A stretch of 64,000 bases of DNA from Embleya scabrispora DSM 41855 (GTDB lineage Bacteria; Actinomycetota; Actinomycetes; Streptomycetales; Streptomycetaceae). The stretch is from the NCBI RefSeq assembly GCF_000372745.1, contig NZ_KB889669.1, positions 62,001 through 126,000 of the forward strand. The letters run 5' to 3'. The notes below the pieces were generated by a model. It was not told where the DNA came from. It worked only from the letters and a program-made list of their open reading frames with translations, and searched no databases. The first letter of the stretch is position 1. The number at the start of each line of letters is the position of its first letter. The position numbers were made by a program, and so were the translations under genes. Positions 1 through 9,138 of the stretch are shown here, one piece after another.

Positions 1-1
1 C

Positions 2-790
2 CCCGGCGGGAACGCGCCCACCGGCACCGCCTTCGACAGCGTCTACGCACGGCAGGAAGCCGTCCTGGGAAGCACCGTCTACCAGGTGCCCACTCCCGTG
101 GTGTCCGGCCAGGAAACCGCGATTTCGGTCACCGGTACCGGGCCGTACCGCTTGGCTCCGCGCGAGTCGGGAACGACGCTCACCTTCACCGCGAAATGCA
201 CGCCGGGCAACGGTGTCTACTGGTACAGCCCGACCCTGTACGGCCCGGTGAACCAGAACGGCGCGGAGGCCCTGAGCGAAGGCAGCACCGGCGACGCCCA
301 GGCCGGTGTCGTCCCGGTGGGCACGGTGCCCGCTTCGGGCATCGTCGAGGTCAAGGTGTCGACCACGGCCGACGCCGACATCCCGGCTCGCCCGATCGGC
401 TGTCTCGACCCCGGACTGCTGGCGAAGTCGGTGCGACAGCTCACCACGACAGGCGCGACGGCGGTGTCCGTCGGCGGGCATTCGATCGAAGCCCGATTGC
501 CCGCGGGCAGCACCGGTACCGCGGTGATCGCCACGACCGCCACCGACGGCTGGGTGTGCTCGCGACAGGGTGGCGCGATGAAGAAGCCCGACAACCGGTA
601 CGGCCTGATCGCCATTCCGGTGGAACCGGGGACCACTCGCATCGCGTGTTCCTTCACCCCGCCCGGGCTGCGTGCCGGACTCGCGGGCGGCGGTGCGGCA
701 CTCCTGGCCGTCCTCGCCGTACCCGCCACCGTATGGTTGCGACAACGCAGGAACAGGAAGACCCCGGCAGGGGTGGACACGATTGGGTGA
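2..790 (+). CDS. C-terminal part of a YfhO-like membrane glycosyltransferase (5' end outside window)
   Basis: The frame is open from base 2, so this is the 3' end of a larger gene. The visible 262 residues match, almost segment by segment, the C-terminal domain of the YfhO-like protein encoded at 2468-5122: both carry VY-x-VP, a CTPG motif, PIGCLD, a W-x-C motif and a final CS-x-TPPG before the last membrane helix. Four cysteines are shared, which suggests two disulfides in an extracellular domain. One hydrophobic helix (about the last 40 residues) is followed by an Arg/Lys-rich cytoplasmic tail. The stop lies 3 bases before the next gene, so the two are probably co-transcribed. By family it would transfer a lipid-linked sugar to a surface polymer; the catalytic half is not visible. 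Confidence 0.8.
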   Translation, partial: PGGNAPTGTAFDSVYARQEAVLGSTVYQVPTPVVSGQETAISVTGTGPYRLAPRESGTTLTFTAKCTPGNGVYWYSPTLYGPVNQNGAEALSEGSTGDAQAGVVPVGTVPASGIVEVKVSTTADADIPARPIGCLDPGLLAKSVRQLTTTGATAVSVGGHSIEARLPAGSTGTAVIATTATDGWVCSRQGGAMKKPDNRYGLIAIPVEPGTTRIACSFTPPGLRAGLAGGGAALLAVLAVPATVWLRQRRNRKTPAGVDTIG

Positions 791-793
791 GGG

Positions 794-2392
794 ATGGCAG
801 CGAAGGACGCAGTGAGCGTCGTCGTCATCACGTACAACGACGCCGTGCACCTACCGGATGCCATCGAGTCGGCACTGGCCCAAGGCGAGATCGTGCACGA
901 GGTCGTCGTGGTCGACGACGCCTCGACCGACGACACTCCCCAGGTCCTCGGACGCTGGCCCCGCGATCGGGTGCGCGTGGTGCGACGGACCGTGAACAGC
1001 GGTGGGTGTGGGGCGCCCCGCAACGACGGAACCGCGTTCGCGCGGGCCCCGTGGGTGCTCTACCTGGACAGCGATGACGTGTTGCCCCCCGGGGCGGTGC
1101 AGAAGTTGCTGGCCGCGGCCGAGGCCGCCGACGCGGACTTCGCCGTCGGCGCGTGCGTGCGGCACGAACTCCCGGAGAATCGCGATGTACCGTGGCAGCG
1201 CGAACTGTTCACGAACCGGGGCGTGTATTCGCTGGCCCTCCGCCCGGAGACGCTCTGGGACACGTTGGCGGTCAACAAGCTCTACCGGCGCTCGTTCCTG
1301 ACCGCGAACAAGATCCAGTTCCCGGACGGCGACGAGCACTACGAGGACTTCGTCTTCACCGCCGACGTGTACGCGGCGGCGACCCGCTTCGCGGTGATCC
1401 CGGATCACGTCTACACCTGGAACGTGCGGCGTCGCTCGGCCGCGCCGTCGATCTCGTTGCGCCGGGATCAGCTGAAGAACTGGCAGGACCGGCTCAAGGC
1501 GCATACCCACGTCCTGAAGACGATGCGCGCCACCGGCGAGACCCGGCTCGTGGACGCCGCCGAACGCAAGTTCGTCGAGCACGATCTGGCGCTGTACCTG
1601 CGCGACCTGCACACCAAGGACGCCGATTACCAGCAGCAGTGGTGGGACGCCACGCGCGCACATCTGGACACGTTCGGTTACCGCGGGATCGAGACGGCCA
1701 ACGCGCCGATGCGCTGGATCTCGGCACTGATCGCGCTGCGCGGGCAACCGACCGCCCTGCCTCGGCTGGCCGAGTTGGCCGCCGAGCCCGCGCGACTCGT
1801 CCCGCCGTACGCCGGCACGCCGAACCGTCCCCTGTGGGACGACGAGGAGCCGTCGGTGCCACTGACCGGGCTGACCACCGAGTCGCCCGATCGGCTGCCC
1901 ATCAACATCGAGGCCGCGGTGACGATGAGCGGGCCCCGGCTCGCGTTGGTGTTGCGGGTGGCCGACCTGTACGGGTTGCTTTCGAGGGCCGGTGCGGTCG
2001 GTGCGGACATCATCCTGCGGGATCGGCACGGTCGTGCCGAGCGGCGCCGGGCCGCGCAGTTGGAGACGGTGGCCCGAGACGGGTTCCTGCACGGCAAGGC
2101 GACTCTGGAGGGCGGCACGCTGCGCGGCCTGGAGGCGTTCGCGACGTGGGACATCTGGGCCCGGATCTCGTTCCGGGACGGCACGTTCCGCGAGGTGCGG
2201 GTGCGCGCCGGCGGCGGTTCCGGACTCGGTCGACACCTGGTGCCCGACCTGCGCCGCGGCGTGCTGCTGGTCCAGCCGTACCGCACGTCGAGCCATTCGC
2301 TGGGCGTGCGCGTGGCGGACGGCCCGCGGGGTGCGGCGGCGGTGGCATCGGCCCGGATGAAGCGACGGAAGGCTCCGGGCAAGAAGAGCTGA
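794..2392 (+). CDS. GT2 family glycosyltransferase
   Basis: 532 residues. The N-terminal 230 residues are a GT-A fold glycosyltransferase: SVVVITYN near the start, VVVDDAS around residue 40, and a DSDD metal-binding motif near residue 90. The remaining 300 residues form a distinct accessory domain ending in a Lys/Arg-rich tail, as in teichoic-acid type GT2 enzymes with a polymer-binding tail. No membrane helices, so it acts in the cytoplasm on a nucleotide sugar, probably building or decorating a wall polymer. ATG 794 follows a GAGGG ribosome site that overlaps the upstream stop, implying translational coupling with the YfhO-like gene before it. Substrate unknown. Confidence 0.88.
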   Translation: MAAKDAVSVVVITYNDAVHLPDAIESALAQGEIVHEVVVVDDASTDDTPQVLGRWPRDRVRVVRRTVNSGGCGAPRNDGTAFARAPWVLYLDSDDVLPPGAVQKLLAAAEAADADFAVGACVRHELPENRDVPWQRELFTNRGVYSLALRPETLWDTLAVNKLYRRSFLTANKIQFPDGDEHYEDFVFTADVYAAATRFAVIPDHVYTWNVRRRSAAPSISLRRDQLKNWQDRLKAHTHVLKTMRATGETRLVDAAERKFVEHDLALYLRDLHTKDADYQQQWWDATRAHLDTFGYRGIETANAPMRWISALIALRGQPTALPRLAELAAEPARLVPPYAGTPNRPLWDDEEPSVPLTGLTTESPDRLPINIEAAVTMSGPRLALVLRVADLYGLLSRAGAVGADIILRDRHGRAERRRAAQLETVARDGFLHGKATLEGGTLRGLEAFATWDIWARISFRDGTFREVRVRAGGGSGLGRHLVPDLRRGVLLVQPYRTSSHSLGVRVADGPRGAAAVASARMKRRKAPGKKS

Positions 2393-2402
2393 GCAAACCC
2401 GA

Positions 2403-2449
2403 CACGAAGGCGGCGGCCACCCGGTTTCCGGGCGGCCGCCGCCTTCGTG
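2403..2449. terminator. Bidirectional hairpin between convergent genes
   Basis: Perfect 16-bp inverted repeat (2403-2418 with 2434-2449, core GGCGGCGGCC) between the stops of the GT2 gene (+) and the YfhO-like gene (-). There is no T tract, as is usual in high-GC actinobacteria. Confidence 0.8.
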
Positions 2450-2467
2450 GCAAGGCGATGTGTCGGC

Positions 2468-5122
2468 CTACGGCAGGTTGGCTGCGGACGTCTCGGCCCG
2501 GCGCCGCATCCAGCGGCCGATCAGCGGAATCGCCAGCAACGCCACGAAGCCCACACCGCCCGCGACGGCACCCTTCGCCAAGCCCGGCGGGGTGTACGAG
2601 CAGGAGATCTCCGAGGCCCCGGATCCGAGCGGCACCGCAAGCAGTCCGTAGCGGTTCGTCGCCTTGACCGAGGATCCGTCGCGCTCACAGGTCCAGCCCT
2701 TGTTGGCGGGCGTGGCCACCACCGCGGTACCGGTGCTGCCCTTGGGCAGCTTCGCCTTGACGTCGTGTCCGCCCACGGACAACGACCGGGCACCGGTGGC
2801 CTTGAGTCCGGCCACCGCCTGGTTCAGGCGGGCGTTGTCCAGGCAGCCGATCGGCTCACGCGGGACGTTGCCGGTCTCGCTCGGCTTCAGCACGACCGAG
2901 ACGGCGCCCGACGTCGGGACCGTGCCCAGCGGGATCACCGGGGCACTCGTGCCCGGCGCCCGCCCGGAGATCTTGGACTCGTTGTCGAACGCGGACACGG
3001 TCGCCGACAACCACGGTGCGTAGAGGTAGGCGGTCGAACCCGGCGTGCACTGGGCGTCCAGGCGCACGTTGGTCTTGCCCTTGACCGGCACGACCCGGAC
3101 CGGATCGGTCCCGCTGTGCGACTTCGCGGTCTCCAGGCCGGACACGCGCACCTGCGGCACGGTGTACACGTCCGTGCCCAGCGCGGCGTTCTGCCAGGCG
3201 AACGCGCTGCCGCGCACCGAGGTCGCGGTTTTGGGCTGCACCGTGACCAGAGGCGGCGCCGAGTAGCGGTCGACGCGGGAGACCGACGTCCCCTTCTCCG
3301 GCGCCAGCACCCGGGCGCCAACACTGAAGATCGCGTCGGTGACCGGGTTCTCGACCGAGTCCAGGTACCGTCCGTTGATCCACCACGGGTAGCCGAAGCG
3401 CTGAAGGACCGTCGCCGAGCGGGACGTCACGTAGCTGCTGTAGTACTGCGCGTTCTGGCCGTCCATCAACAACACGTCGTTGTTGACGGAGGAGTTCGGC
3501 GCGGTGTCGGTGCGATAGGCCGGCCAGCCGTCCGCCTCGCGTGTCGCCGCGTACTTGGCGGCGTAGGACGAGTTCCATTCGGGCTTGGGCTCGAAGAAGT
3601 CCAGGCGATTGCGGTAGTCGTCGACCGCGACCGCGGAAATCGTGGCCTCCGTGGCGAATCCGCCGACCAGGAGTACCGCGAGCCCGGCTCCGAGTGCGCG
3701 GCCGGCTCCGCCGCCGATCCGACCCACCGACAGGTTGGGCACGATCAGCACCACCAGCGCCACGAGGCCACCGATCAGCAGCGCCCACCACGTGTACTCC
3801 ATCTGCACGTCCTTGACGCCGCTCGCGTACAACGCGACCGCCAGCACGACAGCGCCCGCGCCGAGCACGGCGAACAGACCGGGGCGATGCGACAACGACA
3901 ACCAGGCGGCGATCACGATCAACCCGCTGAGCACGAACATCGCTCGATAGGGGCTGCCGTTCGGGATGTCCATCCCGTGCCAGAGCTTCTGCGTGGGCTC
4001 CCATACGTAGGAGGCGCCCACCAGGACCAGGGCGATGCTCCAGCTCGCCCGCACCCGCTTCGCCAGCGCCTTGTTGAACGGCATGGTCAGCACCAGGAGC
4101 AACGCGAACGTGCCGACGAAGAACTTGGGCGCGGTCACCAGCGGACGGGTGGCCGGCAACATCTGGGTGACGTAGACGTCGCCCGGGATCGCCTTGAACA
4201 TCGACATCGGCGCCGGCTGGGCATCCTTGCTGGCGAGATACGACGGCACGAGCAGAGGCAGGGTCAGCAACACCCCGACGCCGACCGAGGACATCGCCCG
4301 GACCGCGCGCTCCGCACGGTGTCGCCAGGTCACGTCCTCGGCCATGGCGCGGACGGTGAAGAGCACGCCCGCACCGATCGTCGCCATTATCGCGGTGTAG
4401 AAGTTGCCACCCCACGAGAACGCGACGAACAGCGTCGCCCAGACCCATCGGCGCCCCTGCAGGCTCCACTCGACGGCGATGCACATCAACGGGAACGAGG
4501 CCAGGCCCCACATCCACATCGGGTCCGGCGAGGCGTCGTCCAGCGCCCACGCGCACATCCCGAAAGCGGCGCCGAGCACGGCGCGCTGCCACCACGGTCC
4601 GTTCGAGATCATGCCGAGGTAGCGCGTCATCAGCGCGGCCCCGAGCGCCATGCTCAAGGGGGTGATCAGGAATACCGCCAAGTCGATCTGGTCCCGCGGG
4701 AACAGCGCGACCAGCCACGAGAACGGGTTCATCAGGTAGGTGTAGAAGTCCGGCAGGTAACCGGTCCCGTACGCGCTGTCCCAGTTGAAGAACAGGTCTC
4801 CGGAGGTGCGGCCGTGCACCAGGTCCCAAAAGTGCGCGTGAAACGGGACGAACTGGTTCGCCAAGTCGTTGATCGCCCGGGAGCGGGATCCGAAGGGGGA
4901 CGTGCCGCGCACCGCGCAGGCCGCACAGTAGGACGCGAAGGCGAGAAACGCCGCCAGGAGCGGTCCTCGCCCGGCGTTCGCGAACCGGCGCAGCCGCGGA
5001 CCCGGGAATCGGCCGTCATTGCCGGAGGCGGTGTCGACGAGATCCTCTCCGCTTCCGGCCGCTTGGCCGTCCTGATCGACTTCTGCGGTGTGCGTCAAAG
5101 CCTCTGTTCCCTTTTCAGACAT
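2468..5122 (-). CDS. YfhO-like polytopic membrane glycosyltransferase (GT-C type)
   Basis: About 884 residues. After a charged cytoplasmic N-terminus come roughly a dozen hydrophobic helices, typical of the YfhO/GtlB family. The first loop has the acidic-aromatic region expected of GT-C enzymes (NDLANQ, GYLPDFYTY). A soluble outer domain of about 300 residues follows, with four cysteines shared with the partial gene at 2-790, then a last helix and RRR tail. YfhO proteins take a sugar from polyprenyl phosphate outside the cell and attach it to a wall polymer. The GtrB/GtrA pair at 7645-9089 could supply that lipid-linked sugar. Start: ATG 5122 (MSEKG) is preferred because upstream codons look non-coding, but an in-frame ATG at 5194 exists and neither has a clear ribosome site. 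Confidence 0.85.
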   Translation of the reverse strand: MSEKGTEALTHTAEVDQDGQAAGSGEDLVDTASGNDGRFPGPRLRRFANAGRGPLLAAFLAFASYCAACAVRGTSPFGSRSRAINDLANQFVPFHAHFWDLVHGRTSGDLFFNWDSAYGTGYLPDFYTYLMNPFSWLVALFPRDQIDLAVFLITPLSMALGAALMTRYLGMISNGPWWQRAVLGAAFGMCAWALDDASPDPMWMWGLASFPLMCIAVEWSLQGRRWVWATLFVAFSWGGNFYTAIMATIGAGVLFTVRAMAEDVTWRHRAERAVRAMSSVGVGVLLTLPLLVPSYLASKDAQPAPMSMFKAIPGDVYVTQMLPATRPLVTAPKFFVGTFALLLVLTMPFNKALAKRVRASWSIALVLVGASYVWEPTQKLWHGMDIPNGSPYRAMFVLSGLIVIAAWLSLSHRPGLFAVLGAGAVVLAVALYASGVKDVQMEYTWWALLIGGLVALVVLIVPNLSVGRIGGGAGRALGAGLAVLLVGGFATEATISAVAVDDYRNRLDFFEPKPEWNSSYAAKYAATREADGWPAYRTDTAPNSSVNNDVLLMDGQNAQYYSSYVTSRSATVLQRFGYPWWINGRYLDSVENPVTDAIFSVGARVLAPEKGTSVSRVDRYSAPPLVTVQPKTATSVRGSAFAWQNAALGTDVYTVPQVRVSGLETAKSHSGTDPVRVVPVKGKTNVRLDAQCTPGSTAYLYAPWLSATVSAFDNESKISGRAPGTSAPVIPLGTVPTSGAVSVVLKPSETGNVPREPIGCLDNARLNQAVAGLKATGARSLSVGGHDVKAKLPKGSTGTAVVATPANKGWTCERDGSSVKATNRYGLLAVPLGSGASEISCSYTPPGLAKGAVAGGVGFVALLAIPLIGRWMRRRAETSAANLP

Positions 5123-5354
5123 GTCGCGTACCGGTGGAACCTCGCGTGACCACACCGCCGGGGGCGGGCCGGCGCCCCGTGCCGGAGCCACCATTCTCCA
5201 AGGTCATACTGTAGAGCCCCGGCGCATCGACGGTTTCGGTCGCCGCAGCCCCGCGCGGACATGGCCGATCGCCCGGCGCCGCGTACCGCGCGCAACCGAT
5301 GGGGTTGTTCCGCGCGTGTGATGACACGAGTTCCCGGAAGGAAGGGTGCCACCC

Positions 5355-7478
5355 ATGCCGATGCCGTCGCCGACTCGACGGGGGCTGCTTGTGACCGCCG
5401 GTGGCGTGCTCGCCGCCGCGGTGGCACCGCTGACCTGGTGGGGACTGGACCGGCGGGACGAACCCCGGCGCAACCGCCGGGCGCAGGACATCGCGACGAA
5501 GACACCCGCACCCGCGAAGGTCCCCGCCTCGGTGATGCACGTGATCGCGCACGCCGACGACGACCTCTACTTCATGAACCCGGACGTGCTGGCCACGTTG
5601 GGCCCCGACGCGCGCAGCGTGACAGTGGTACTCACCGCCGGCGAGTCGGACGGGCGCAATTTCGGACGAGACGACCCCAGACGTACCAAAGGAGCTCCGG
5701 ACCGGGCCGGTTTCACCGGCGCCCGGCAGAACGGGGCGCGGGGCGCCTACGCCCTGATGGCGCTGGGCGACCGCACGGCGCGTTGGAAACGCGAGCGACT
5801 GGACACCCGCGGCGCCGTCGCCGAATTGAACACCCTGATCGACGCACCCGGCGTGCAACTCGTCTTCCTGAGCATGCACGAGGCGGGAATGATCACGGCC
5901 TTCAGCCGGAACAGCCTGCGTGCGCTCTGGGAGAACACGTTGCCCCGCCTCGGTACGCTCCCCGCCAAGGGCGGCCTGGTGACCACCGCGTCCTCGTTCA
6001 CGCGCGATTCGCTGCTGGAGACCCTCACCGATCTGATGGGCCACTTCCGGCCGACCCTGCTGCGCACCCTGGACCCGGATCCGGAGACGAGCCCGCAGGG
6101 CCCCGATCACGTGCCGACCCCCGACGACCATCAGGACCACACCGCTGCGGCTCTGTTCGCGTTGGAGGCGCTGCGCCGCTATCAGGAGGGCGGCGCGCCG
6201 GGCCGTCCGCCCACCGTCGTCGAGTCCTACCGGGCGTACTGCAACGCGCACTGGCCGCACAACCTCGGCTCCGAAGGCTTCGGCCGCAAGAAGAAGGTGC
6301 TGGAGACCTACGGCTGGGTGGACGCGTGGGACTGCGGTGATCCGATCGGGTGCGGCGACCGCAAGGTCGGTTCGAACGTCGCCGTCTACAACTGGGCGGA
6401 AAGCACCTACCCGCGTTACCCCGGAACGGCGAACTGGACGCAGGCCGGCCCCAATGGGGCGCTCTACTCGTTCGCGGTGCTGGACGGGCAGGCCGTCGTC
6501 TGGGCGACCGGCGCCGACGGATCATGGCAAAAGGCCGCCACCCTCGGCGGCGGCCTGCTCGCGCCCCGACTGGAGGTGCTCAAGCGGGGAGACGGTCGAC
6601 TCCAGCTGTTCTCGTTGCGGATGAACCTCGCGGCGGACCCGGCCGCGCAGCGCCGGGAAATCGTCACGTGCGTGCAGAACGCGGGCGGTTCGTTCGGCTC
6701 GTGGACCTCGCTGGGTGCACCGGACGAGGCGGATCCGGTCGCCGTCCGCGAGACCGGGTCGCCCACGGTGATCGCCGACGGAGCGGGCCGGCTGCATCTG
6801 TTCGCCCGCAACAAGGTCCGCAGCCTGAGCGAGCGGGTACAGAATACGGACGGGACCTGGCAGCCCTGGCGGTCGCTGGGCGGGACGGAGATCCAGGACG
6901 GCGTGTCCGCGGTGGCCCTCAAGGACGGTCGAATCGAGGTCTACGCCTCGACTCGGACCGGGATCGCCCGCTGGAGCCAGTCGCGCGGCGGCGACCCGCT
7001 CACCCTGGACTCGTCGATGCCCTACCCCGCACCGGGCGGACCGTTGACGGCGTACGCCGAGGCCGACGGTCGCGTCGCGCTACTGACCCGTCAGGTCGAC
7101 TCCGGGCGCATCCTGCTGTACCGGCAGAGTGCTCCCGGAGCGTCGTGGGCCAAGACCGATCCGATCGATCTGGGCGGGCAGGGCGGTACCGGCGCACCGG
7201 CCGCGCTGCGCGTACAGGGCGTCGAGGGCGTGCTGCTGGCGCACCGCAACGACGGTCTGGGGGTCAGCGTGGCCCGCCTGCCGTCCACCCCGACCGGGGC
7301 GCCGACCTGGACCGATCTCGGCGGCAAGTCCGTGCATCTGCCCGCCGTGACCGCCGACGCCGCCGGCCGGGTGTTGATCACCGTGCTCGGCCCCGACGGG
7401 AGGATGTCCTCCGCCCGCCAGGAACGAGCGGGCGCGGCAGCAGCGTTCGGTGCCTGGACCCAGGCGCCGATCGGCTGA
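5355..7478 (+). CDS. Secreted PIG-L family deacetylase with C-terminal beta-propeller-like repeats
   Basis: 707 residues. A twin-arginine-like signal (TRRG then LLVTAGGVLAAAVAPL) precedes the catalytic domain. PIG-L motifs are AHADDD near residue 66 (zinc and catalytic Asp) and DDHQDH near residue 257. PIG-L enzymes remove N-acetyl groups from GlcNAc-containing substrates; export implies a surface glycan target here. The last 300 residues contain repeated blades with SW or W-x-SLGG patterns, like the sialidase/fucose-lectin propellers found behind some actinobacterial PIG-L domains, perhaps for glycan binding. ATG 5355 is chosen over GTG 5346 because GGAAGGAAGG ends 8-9 bases before it. A paralogue lies at 12250-14283 on the other strand. 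Confidence 0.87.
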   Translation: MPMPSPTRRGLLVTAGGVLAAAVAPLTWWGLDRRDEPRRNRRAQDIATKTPAPAKVPASVMHVIAHADDDLYFMNPDVLATLGPDARSVTVVLTAGESDGRNFGRDDPRRTKGAPDRAGFTGARQNGARGAYALMALGDRTARWKRERLDTRGAVAELNTLIDAPGVQLVFLSMHEAGMITAFSRNSLRALWENTLPRLGTLPAKGGLVTTASSFTRDSLLETLTDLMGHFRPTLLRTLDPDPETSPQGPDHVPTPDDHQDHTAAALFALEALRRYQEGGAPGRPPTVVESYRAYCNAHWPHNLGSEGFGRKKKVLETYGWVDAWDCGDPIGCGDRKVGSNVAVYNWAESTYPRYPGTANWTQAGPNGALYSFAVLDGQAVVWATGADGSWQKAATLGGGLLAPRLEVLKRGDGRLQLFSLRMNLAADPAAQRREIVTCVQNAGGSFGSWTSLGAPDEADPVAVRETGSPTVIADGAGRLHLFARNKVRSLSERVQNTDGTWQPWRSLGGTEIQDGVSAVALKDGRIEVYASTRTGIARWSQSRGGDPLTLDSSMPYPAPGGPLTAYAEADGRVALLTRQVDSGRILLYRQSAPGASWAKTDPIDLGGQGGTGAPAALRVQGVEGVLLAHRNDGLGVSVARLPSTPTGAPTWTDLGGKSVHLPAVTADAAGRVLITVLGPDGRMSSARQERAGAAAAFGAWTQAPIG

Positions 7479-7644
7479 TGAGCGGGTTTTCAGGCGGTCT
7501 TCCCAGACCCGGATCGCGGCCGAATCATGCAACAATGATCGACGCTCGGGCAGGCGCGCGTCTCGAACATCGTCGCCTCCTCCCGAGGTCACCCCGGGGG
7601 TGGGTAGGCTCCCCGACCATATGGTTGCGACCAGGGCGCGGCCT

Positions 7645-8679
7645 GTGTCTTCAGACGAGAAACCGGTGAAGTCGATGCTCTTGTCTCTCGTGGTGCCGTG
7701 CTTCAACGAAGAAGCCGTCCTCTCCACATTCCACGAGACGATCCGCGAGGAACTGAAGGACATCGGTGCCGACGTCGAGATCTGCTACGTGGACGACGGC
7801 AGCTCGGACGGCACCCTTCGTATCCTGCGCGAGTTGGCCGCGAAGGACCCGGCCGCCAAGTACGTGTCGTTCAGCCGCAACTTCGGCAAGGAAGCGGCCA
7901 TGCTCGCCGGCCTCGAACAGGCTACCGGCGACGCGGTCGTGATCATGGACGCGGACCTCCAGCACCCCCCGGAGCTGATTCCGCGCATGCTCGACCTGCA
8001 CCTCAAGGGTCACGATCAGGTGATCGCGCGGCGCAGCCGTGAGGGCGACAAGCGCTTCCGCAGCTTCCTGAGCAGCTCCTACTACAAGCTCGTCAACCGC
8101 TGGGTCGACGTCGAACTCGTGGACGGCGTCGGCGACTTCCGATTGCTGTCGCGCAAGGCGCTGGACGCGCTGTTGTCGATGCGCGAGTACAACCGCTTCT
8201 CCAAGGGGCTCTACTCCTGGATCGGGTACGACTCGGTCCTGTTCGAGTACAAGAACGTCACGCGCGAACTCGGACAGACCAAGTGGAGCTTCGGCAAGCT
8301 CCTCAACTACGCGCTCGACGGTCTGATCTCGTTCAACAACCGCCCGCTGCGCGTGGCCATCTACTTCGGTCTGATGCTCTCGGCGCTGTCACTCGTCTAC
8401 ACCATGGTCCTGGTCGGCATGGCCATCGTCCAAGGTGTCCAGACGCCCGGTTACATCACGATCATCGCGGCCGTGACCGGTCTCGGCGGGTTGCAGATGA
8501 CCATGCTGGGGCTGATCGGCGAGTACATCGGCCGTATCTACTACGAGACCAAGAACCGGCCGCACTACCTGGTTCGCGAGAGCGCCGAGGACCACCGCGT
8601 CCCGGTGCCGCAGACCGCCGCGACCGTCTCGATCCGGGAGACGTCCGCGGACATGTCCGCGCGGGGGGCTGGTCGCTGA
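7645..8679 (+). CDS. GtrB/DPM1-like polyprenyl-phosphate glycosyltransferase
   Basis: 344 residues. The GT2 domain has SLVVPCFNEE, CYVDDGSSDGT and the MDADLQHPPE metal site, exactly the GtrB/CsbB/DPM1 pattern, followed by two C-terminal helices (SALSLVYTMVL and the region around TMLGLIGEY) that hold it to the inner face of the membrane. It would load a sugar onto undecaprenyl phosphate. GTG 7645 is chosen because AGGG lies 8 bases upstream; ATG 7621 and GTG 7666 are in frame too. A TAGGCT -10-like element at 7605-7610 would give a short leader, but no good -35 is seen. The stop overlaps the GtrA start (TGATG), so the two are translationally coupled. Confidence 0.9.
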   Translation: MSSDEKPVKSMLLSLVVPCFNEEAVLSTFHETIREELKDIGADVEICYVDDGSSDGTLRILRELAAKDPAAKYVSFSRNFGKEAAMLAGLEQATGDAVVIMDADLQHPPELIPRMLDLHLKGHDQVIARRSREGDKRFRSFLSSSYYKLVNRWVDVELVDGVGDFRLLSRKALDALLSMREYNRFSKGLYSWIGYDSVLFEYKNVTRELGQTKWSFGKLLNYALDGLISFNNRPLRVAIYFGLMLSALSLVYTMVLVGMAIVQGVQTPGYITIIAAVTGLGGLQMTMLGLIGEYIGRIYYETKNRPHYLVRESAEDHRVPVPQTAATVSIRETSADMSARGAGR

Positions 8680-9089
8680 TGCTGCGCCAGGCCATCCGGT
8701 TCGCGCTGGTGGGTGTCGTCAACACCGGCACCTACTACCTGCTCTACCTCGGGTTGCGTCATGTGGTGCCGTATCTGGTGGCTCACATCACCGCCTTCAT
8801 CCTGAGCATGATCGGCTCGTTCTTCATGAACACGTACTTCACCTACAAGGTGAAGCCCACGTGGAAGAAGTTCCTGCTGTTCCCGCTGACCAACGTGACG
8901 AACTTCGTGATCACCACGGTCGGCGTGTACGCGCTGGTGTCGTGGGTGTCGATGGACGAGCGGATCGCGCCGCTCGTCGCCGCCGCCGCGGCGATCCCGG
9001 TGACGTTCGTGGTCTCGCGCAAGGTGATGATCCCCGGCACGGAACCGCAGCCCCGCGTCTCCGAGTCCCGTTCGACACCTGTGTCCTGA
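8679..9089 (+). CDS. GtrA family membrane protein (lipid-linked sugar flippase)
   Basis: 136 residues, four predicted helices, with the GtrA/GtcA signature FALVGVVNTGTYYLLY at the start, then NTYFTYK and a final SRKVMIPG. GtrA proteins move polyprenyl-phosphate sugars across the membrane for use by outer-face glycosyltransferases. The start ATG 8679 overlaps the stop of the GtrB-like gene, the usual arrangement for this pair. The C-terminal 20 residues are charged and probably disordered. Confidence 0.9.
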   Translation: MLRQAIRFALVGVVNTGTYYLLYLGLRHVVPYLVAHITAFILSMIGSFFMNTYFTYKVKPTWKKFLLFPLTNVTNFVITTVGVYALVSWVSMDERIAPLVAAAAAIPVTFVVSRKVMIPGTEPQPRVSESRSTPVS

Positions 9090-9138
9090 TCGGCCCGGCC
9101 TCGTCCCGGGAGGCGGGCTCGGCGGATACGCTGAATCC

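Noticed and set aside
217-1023. Long minus-strand open frame over the first two genes
   Set aside because: It overlaps real genes in other frames; high GC gives long open shadows.
2447-5149. Long plus-strand open frame of about 900 residues opposite the YfhO-like gene
   Set aside because: Its sequence is low-complexity Arg/Gln-rich shadow coding; the minus-strand gene has membrane helices and a paralogue.
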